Assembly (NCBI GenBank): GCA_025935655.1
Contig: JAICUV010000222.1
Span: 1 to 5,793, forward strand
Direction of reading: 5' to 3'
DNA length: 5,793 bases
DNA from: Chloroflexota bacterium
Lineage (GTDB): Bacteria > Chloroflexota > Limnocylindria > Limnocylindrales > CSP1-4
Part shown: positions 1-5,793 of the stretch, piece after piece
Layout of the letters: every line of letters starts with the position of its first letter
How positions within the stretch are numbered: the stretch's first letter is position 1
The notes under the pieces: generated by a model
The model's input: the letters and a program-made list of their open reading frames with translations, nothing else
The model's database searches: none
Told to the model about the DNA's origin: nothing
Translations under genes and position numbers: made by a program

Positions 1-586
1 CGCCGCGCGCCTCGAGGGTGGCGGGCTCGGTGAGCCGCTCCGGGATCGCGCGGATCGTCCGCAGGTTGGGCGTCACGTCCTCGCCGGTGGAGCCGTCGCC
101 GCGGGTCGCGCCGAGCGTGAACCGGCCGCGCTCGTAGCGGAGCGAGACGGCGAGACCGTCGATCTTGAGCTCGGCGACGTACGTCAGCCCGTCCGCGGCC
201 TCGGGCGCCGCCGGCAGGCCCAGGCCCTTGCGGACGCGGGCGTCGAACGCGCGCAGCTCGTCGTGGCTGAACGCGTTCGAGAGCGAGAGCATCGGCCGCT
301 GGTGGCGGACCTCGGGAAACCGGCCGCCGGCGGGCGTGCCGCCGACCTTCTGCGTCGGCGAATCGGGCGTCACGAGCGCCGGGAACGCGGCCTCCAGCGC
401 GACGAGCCGGCGGAACAGCTGGTCGTACTCCGCGTCGGTGAGCTCCGGCGCGTCCTCCTCGTGGTAGAGGCGGTTCGCGCGGCGGACGGCCTCCACGAGC
501 TCGAGGTGGCGGGCCTGGGCCTCCTCCTCGGTCAGGGCGGCGGCGTCCTCGACGAGCGAGGGGTCCACGGGGAGCGACTCGGTCAC
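1..586 (-). CDS. ligA: NAD-dependent DNA ligase LigA, N-terminal part (cut by left edge)
   Basis: LigA seals nicks in duplex DNA during lagging-strand synthesis and repair. It uses NAD+ to adenylate an active-site lysine. The 195 visible residues cover domain Ia and most of the nucleotidyltransferase domain; the family is usually about 670 residues, so the rest lies beyond the edge. Domain Ia carries the NMN-binding signature at residues 41-55 (Y41, H42, D51, Y54, D55). PMLSLSNAF at 98-106 is the usual lead-in to domain Ib. ELKIDG at 139-144 contains the AMP-accepting K141, followed by ATRGDGSTGEDVT (160-172) and LEARG at the truncation. Against E. coli LigA the start is about 19 residues longer, with an acidic, Ala-rich lead. 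I chose GTG at 586 because LigA similarity begins soon after it, no ATG lies nearby, and a TATCCT hexamer sits 6 nt upstream. No Shine-Dalgarno sequence is visible. The gene lies 35 bp downstream of the oxidase stop on the same strand but appears to have its own promoter. Confidence 0.97.
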   Translation of the reverse strand, partial: MTESLPVDPSLVEDAAALTEEEAQARHLELVEAVRRANRLYHEEDAPELTDAEYDQLFRRLVALEAAFPALVTPDSPTQKVGGTPAGGRFPEVRHQRPMLSLSNAFSHDELRAFDARVRKGLGLPAAPEAADGLTYVAELKIDGLAVSLRYERGRFTLGATRGDGSTGEDVTPNLRTIRAIPERLTEPATLEARG

Positions 587-592
587 GCCCCG

Positions 593-598
593 AGGATA
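593..598 (-). promoter_or_regulatory. Predicted -10 element of ligA (leaderless type)
   Basis: On the minus strand TATCCT is followed by 6 nt (CGGGGC) and then the GTG start of ligA. This fits TANNNT and would place the transcription start at or within a base of the start codon. I see no convincing -35 at 16-18 bp spacing and no ribosome-binding site. The element lies in the 35-bp gap after the oxidase gene, so ligA could be transcribed independently of it. This is inferred from sequence pattern only. Confidence 0.55.
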
Positions 599-604
599 CG
601 ACCC

Positions 605-622
605 ACGCCCGTCAGGGTGCGT
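605..622 (-). terminator. Possible weak hairpin after the oxidase gene
   Basis: Immediately after the oxidase stop, the minus strand can pair ACGC(A)CCC with GGGCGT around a 4-nt TGAC loop. That is a 6-bp stem with one bulged base. No T-run follows, so it is not a canonical intrinsic terminator. It could be a weak attenuating structure between the oxidase and ligA, or simply chance pairing in GC-rich DNA. Confidence 0.2.
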
Positions 623-1749
623 CAGGTTCGGGGGCGCCCGACATGACCCCGCGTGAGGCCCGACGGGGATGCGGCGCCGGTGAGGGCGAGACCGCGCTCT
701 AGCTCCTCGCGGACCACGTCGAACGCCTTCGTGACGCCGGCCTCGCCGGCGCACGCGAGGGCCCACAGGAACGGGCGAGCCGTGAACACGGCGCGGGCGC
801 CCAGCGCGAGCGCGACGAGGACATCGGGACCACGCCGGATCCCGCCGTCGAGATAGACCTCCGCGCGGCCCTCGACCGCGTCCACGATCTCCTCGAGCAC
901 GTCGATCCCGGCCGCGACGCGGTCGAGCTGGCGGCCGCCGTGGTTGGAGACCCACACCGCGTCCGCGCCGTGGTCCACCGCGAGGCGCGCGTCCTCGGGG
1001 GTCAGGATCCCCTTGAGCACCAGTGGGAGCGGCACCCAGCCCCGGATCTCGTCGAGGGAGTCCCAGGTGAGGTCGACGCTGCGCATGTCCATCGTCTCGT
1101 CGAGGCGGCCGCCGCGAGCCCACACGTCGCGCTTCGGGAGGTTCGCGTACGCGTCCTCGCCCGGGTCGAAGCGCATCCGCAGGATCTCGTCGCGATAGCC
1201 GAGGACTGGCAGGTCCACGGTGAGGCACAGCGCCTCGTAGCCGGCGGCCGCGGCCCGCTGGACCAGGTCGCGGGTGACGGAACGGTCGCGCTGGACGTAG
1301 AGCTGGAACCAGCGGCGACCGCCCGGGGCCGCCTCGGCCACCGCTTCGATCGTGTGGCTCGCAACCGTGGAGACGACGTTGATCGCACCGGCCGCGGCGG
1401 CCGCGCGCGCGGTGGCCAGCTCGCCGTCCCGGTGCGCGAGGCCGTGCATGGCGGCCGGGGCGATCCCCACGGGAAGCGCGGCGGGTCGCCCCAGGATGGT
1501 CGTCGTGAGGTCGACCTCGGACACGTCGGTGAGGACGCGGGGCCGCAGCCGGAAGGCGTCCCAGGCGGTCATGGTGTCGCGCAGGACGTGCTCGTCATAC
1601 GCGCCGCCGGCGTAGTACGCCCAGGCCGCGGGGTGCATCCGGGCGCGGGCGGGCGCCTCGAAGTCAGACAGGCGGACCACCTGCTCGAGGTCGATGGGCT
1701 GCGCATCCGCGGGCAGGTAGTTGCGGCGCGAGCCGGGCTCCGTGGTCAT
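622..1749 (-). CDS. FMN-dependent alpha-hydroxy-acid oxidase/dehydrogenase (lactate/glycolate oxidase family)
   Basis: This 375-residue flavoprotein should oxidise an (S)-2-hydroxy acid to the 2-oxo acid, passing electrons to O2 (giving H2O2) or to another acceptor. Its length matches single-domain family members such as glycolate oxidase and LldD. By alignment from memory with spinach glycolate oxidase, every key residue is present: Y45 (Y24), Y151 (Y129), T177 in LTVD, R186 (R164), K246 in VLKG (K230), and H270 and R273 in VSNHGGRQLD (catalytic base H254, and R257). The FMN-phosphate segment DGGIRRGPDV is at 301-310. The usual GRP further on reads ARP (324-326). W108 of glycolate oxidase corresponds to a valine (V129), so the preferred substrate may differ from glycolate. 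There is no signal peptide, transmembrane segment or cytochrome b2 domain, so it is probably cytosolic. I chose ATG at 1749 because the open frame further upstream is antisense to the ankyrin gene, homology starts soon after, and TATGCT lies 6 nt before it. Family assignment is firm; substrate and electron acceptor are not determined. Confidence 0.95.
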   Translation of the reverse strand: MTTEPGSRRNYLPADAQPIDLEQVVRLSDFEAPARARMHPAAWAYYAGGAYDEHVLRDTMTAWDAFRLRPRVLTDVSEVDLTTTILGRPAALPVGIAPAAMHGLAHRDGELATARAAAAAGAINVVSTVASHTIEAVAEAAPGGRRWFQLYVQRDRSVTRDLVQRAAAAGYEALCLTVDLPVLGYRDEILRMRFDPGEDAYANLPKRDVWARGGRLDETMDMRSVDLTWDSLDEIRGWVPLPLVLKGILTPEDARLAVDHGADAVWVSNHGGRQLDRVAAGIDVLEEIVDAVEGRAEVYLDGGIRRGPDVLVALALGARAVFTARPFLWALACAGEAGVTKAFDVVREELERGLALTGAASPSGLTRGHVGRPRT

Positions 1750-1755
1750 GGCCGC

Positions 1756-1761
1756 AGCATA
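1756..1761 (-). promoter_or_regulatory. Predicted -10 element of the oxidase gene (leaderless type)
   Basis: On the minus strand TATGCT is followed by 6 nt (GCGGCC) and the ATG start at 1749. This is the same geometry as at ligA and the helicase gene. No ribosome-binding site and no clear -35 are visible. It shares four bases with the opposite-strand -10 of the ankyrin gene, so the two genes probably compete for, or share, RNA polymerase at this spot. Confidence 0.55.
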
Positions 1762-1763
1762 CT
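1758..1763 (+). promoter_or_regulatory. Predicted -10 element of the ankyrin gene
   Basis: CATACT matches TATAAT at four of six positions, including the key A at position 2 and T at position 6. It lies 7 nt before the ATG at 1771. It is weaker than the other three starts in the window because it lacks the first T. The intervening bases include the perfect 8-bp palindrome TGGCGCCA (1763-1770). With only 21 bp between the divergent genes there is no room for a leader unless the promoter lies inside the oxidase coding sequence. Confidence 0.4.
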
Positions 1764-1770
1764 GGCGCCA

Positions 1771-2373
1771 ATGGGCCTCGACCGCCGCCTCCACGACGCC
1801 GCGCACGTCGGCGATGTCCCCGCGATCCGCCGGCTGCTGCGCGAGGGCCTCCCGCTCGATGCGCGCGACACGGATGGCCGCACCCCGGTCATGGTCGCGA
1901 CGGTCGCGCGCCAGGCCGACGCCGTGCGAGCGCTCATCGACGCCGGCGCAGACATCGACATCCGCGACAACCGCCTCGACAACGTGTTCCTGTACGCGGG
2001 CGCGAACGGCCTGCTGGAGATCCTCGCGCTCGCGAACGAGGCGGGCGCCGACCCGGCGATCACGAACCGCTTCGGCGGCACCGCGCTCATCCCGGCCTGC
2101 GAGCGGGGCCACGTGGAGACCGTCCGCTACCTGCTGGAGCAGTCGGACGTGGACGTGGACCACGTCAACCGGCTCGGCTGGACCGGCCTCCTGGAGGCGA
2201 TCATCCTGTCCGACGGCGGGCCGGCCCACCAGGAGATCGTCCGGCTGCTGCTGGAGGCGGGCGCGGACCCGGACCTCGCCGACGGCGACGGCGTGACGCC
2301 GTTGTCGCACGCGCGCGCCCGGGGCTTCGACGAGATCGCGGCGCTCCTCGAGGCGGCGGGCGCGGGCGGGTAG
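1771..2373 (+). CDS. Ankyrin-repeat protein
   Basis: This is a 200-residue protein built almost wholly of about six ankyrin repeats, a scaffold that usually binds other proteins. Approximate repeats are 4-35, 36-68, 69-101, 102-135, 136-173 and 174-197. The best preserved carry the typical GRTP/GVTP turn and the LLLEAGADPDLAD-like end. The third has lost the TPL turn (it begins LDNVFLYA), and the fifth has a short insertion (SDGGPAHQ) between its helices. There is no signal peptide, membrane segment or enzymatic domain, so a cytoplasmic role is likely. I chose ATG at 1771 because repeat homology starts at once, no ATG or GTG start lies just upstream in frame, and the open frame above it is antisense to the oxidase gene. 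The gene stops directly against the helicase stop. Its partner is unknown; the divergent oxidase is the obvious candidate by position. In Pseudomonas aeruginosa the ankyrin protein AnkB supports catalase KatB, so a link to peroxide-related enzymes has precedent but is not shown here. Confidence 0.9.
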   Translation: MGLDRRLHDAAHVGDVPAIRRLLREGLPLDARDTDGRTPVMVATVARQADAVRALIDAGADIDIRDNRLDNVFLYAGANGLLEILALANEAGADPAITNRFGGTALIPACERGHVETVRYLLEQSDVDVDHVNRLGWTGLLEAIILSDGGPAHQEIVRLLLEAGADPDLADGDGVTPLSHARARGFDEIAALLEAAGAGG

Positions 2374-5172
<2,799 letters not shown>

Positions 5173-5178
5173 CCCGTC

Positions 5179-5184
5179 ATTCTA
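5179..5184 (-). promoter_or_regulatory. Predicted -10 element of pcrA (leaderless type)
   Basis: TAGAAT, five of six matches to TATAAT, is followed by GACGGG and the GTG start at 5172. This is the best -10 in the window and decides the start: the in-frame TAG is part of the hexamer, so translation cannot begin further upstream. No good -35 is seen; the nearest candidate (CGGACG) would need a 20-bp spacer. No LexA-type site (GAAC-N4-GTTC) is visible in the 50-bp gap. Confidence 0.6.
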
Positions 5185-5188
5185 GGTT

Positions 5189-5220
5189 GCGCGGCTCATC
5201 CGGGCGTCCGCGCGCGGCTC
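5189..5220. repeat. Pair of 9-bp direct repeats upstream of pcrA
   Basis: GCGCGGCTC occurs at 5189-5197 and again at 5212-5220 on the plus strand, 23 bp start to start, in the gap between the lipoprotein stop and the pcrA -10. The second copy adjoins the palindrome CCGCGCGCGG (5208-5217). Two equal sites about two helical turns apart could bind a dimeric regulator, but short GC-only repeats arise easily in DNA of this composition. Confidence 0.25.
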
Positions 5221-5222
5221 GG

Positions 5223-5793
5223 TCAGGCGCCCGCCGACGGCTCCTCGATCGTGATCGCCGGGTCGTCCCAGCCGCTCGCGTCGAGCACGAGGTGGAGGTC
5301 GACGGTGCCGTCGTCGCTCACGGCGTCCACGACGAGGTGGGCGGGTCGCAGCGTCTCGACGTCGGTGTCCAGGGTGAGGGTCGTGCTGACGTCGGGGAGG
5401 GTCGCCGCCTGGGCGGTCGGGAGCATCGCGCGCAGGATCAGCGCCGGGTCCGTGCCCGCATCGAGCGTCACCCGGTGACAGTGCCCGCTCGCCGAGGCGC
5501 ACGCGACGTCCTCGAGGGTGGGCGTGATGCCCGGCGAGGCGAGGTACGACCGGAGCCGGTCGACGAGCGAGAGCGGGTTGATGTCCACGCCGGCCTGGGC
5601 CGACGCCCCGCCGAGCGACGCGCGTTGCCAGGGGTCATCGGGCCCCGTCCGGTACCAGACGCCGTCCCACACGGAGATCGCGGCGACGTCCACCTCGAGT
5701 CCCGGGCTCGTGAGGCGGGACGACGTCTTCGCGTCCTTCGGCCGCACGTCGCTCGAGACGGTCGTCCCGTCGAGAGCCACCGCGGCCTGGTCA
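5223..5793 (-). CDS. Probable LppX/LprAFG-like lipoprotein, C-terminal part (cut by right edge)
   Basis: The frame is open to the window edge and gives 189 residues before TGA. The pattern resembles LppX/LprG-type cell-envelope lipoproteins, which fold as a half-barrel that holds a lipid or glycolipid. The visible part starts with a short strand (VALDGTTV, 5-12), then VDVAAISVWDGVWYRTG (34-50) followed by a tryptophan. After that come a helical stretch (73-86), a strand with a cysteine pair C98 and C105, and VTLDAG. The end is a long strand region (about 138-184) finishing WDDPAITIEEP. The signal peptide and lipobox cysteine that would confirm export must lie beyond the edge. A GTG at 5780 could serve as a start but would delete the expected N-terminal half, so I treat the gene as partial. 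It ends 50 bp before pcrA on the same strand, and pcrA seems to have its own promoter, so a functional link is not implied. Family assignment is by pattern, moderately sure. Confidence 0.65.
   Translation of the reverse strand, partial: DQAAVALDGTTVSSDVRPKDAKTSSRLTSPGLEVDVAAISVWDGVWYRTGPDDPWQRASLGGASAQAGVDINPLSLVDRLRSYLASPGITPTLEDVACASASGHCHRVTLDAGTDPALILRAMLPTAQAATLPDVSTTLTLDTDVETLRPAHLVVDAVSDDGTVDLHLVLDASGWDDPAITIEEPSAGA

Noticed and set aside
940..1770. A 277-codon upstream extension of the ankyrin frame
   Set aside because: It is antisense to the oxidase gene, has no ankyrin character, and the real repeats begin at the ATG at 1771.
1750..2310. A 187-codon upstream extension of the oxidase frame
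   Set aside because: It is the antisense shadow of the ankyrin gene and shows none of the oxidase family pattern; the family fold begins after the ATG at 1749.
5208..5217. Intrinsic terminator for the lipoprotein gene at CCGCGCGCGG
   Set aside because: The palindrome leaves no loop of its own and is not followed by a T-run; alternating CG is common in this DNA.
5173..5222. LexA/SOS operator before the helicase gene
   Set aside because: No GAAC-N4-GTTC or similar dyad is present in the gap.

Overview
The window is a high-GC, gene-dense stretch of bacterial chromosome. It looks like housekeeping DNA with one small accessory pair set into it. The G/C-rich third codon positions, the GTG starts, the lack of Shine-Dalgarno sequences and the LppX/LprG-like lipoprotein fit a high-GC Actinobacteriota, or a high-GC Chloroflexota lineage. 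The sequence alone does not decide between them.

Reading the minus strand from the right edge, the order is as follows. First comes the C-terminal part of a probable LppX/LprAFG-type lipoprotein (5793-5223, cut by the window edge). A 50-bp gap follows, then a complete UvrD/PcrA-type superfamily 1 helicase (5172-2374), then an FMN-dependent alpha-hydroxy-acid oxidase/dehydrogenase (1749-622). Last is the N-terminal third of NAD-dependent DNA ligase LigA (586-1, cut by the left edge). The only plus-strand gene is a 200-residue ankyrin-repeat protein (1771-2373). It diverges from the oxidase across 21 bp and meets the helicase tail to tail with no base between the two stop codons. There is no gene-free stretch longer than 50 bp, and I see no tRNA, rRNA, CRISPR array, insertion sequence or recognisable riboswitch.

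PcrA and LigA both act in DNA replication and repair, and they are adjacent in many bacteria. Here they keep the same strand, but the divergent ankyrin/oxidase pair sits between them. The oxidase is likely to handle a 2-hydroxy acid such as L-lactate or glycolate. Any link between it and the ankyrin protein is inferred only from their shared promoter region.

The most striking signal is at the starts. All three complete minus-strand starts (helicase, oxidase, ligase) have a TANNNT -10 hexamer exactly 6 nt before the start codon and no ribosome-binding site, which is the pattern of leaderless mRNAs. The ankyrin gene has a weaker -10 (CATACT) 7 nt before its ATG. That hexamer overlaps the oxidase -10 on the opposite strand, giving one 8-bp AT-richer element (1756-1763) that may fire in both directions. 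I found no evidence of a wholly new multi-gene system.
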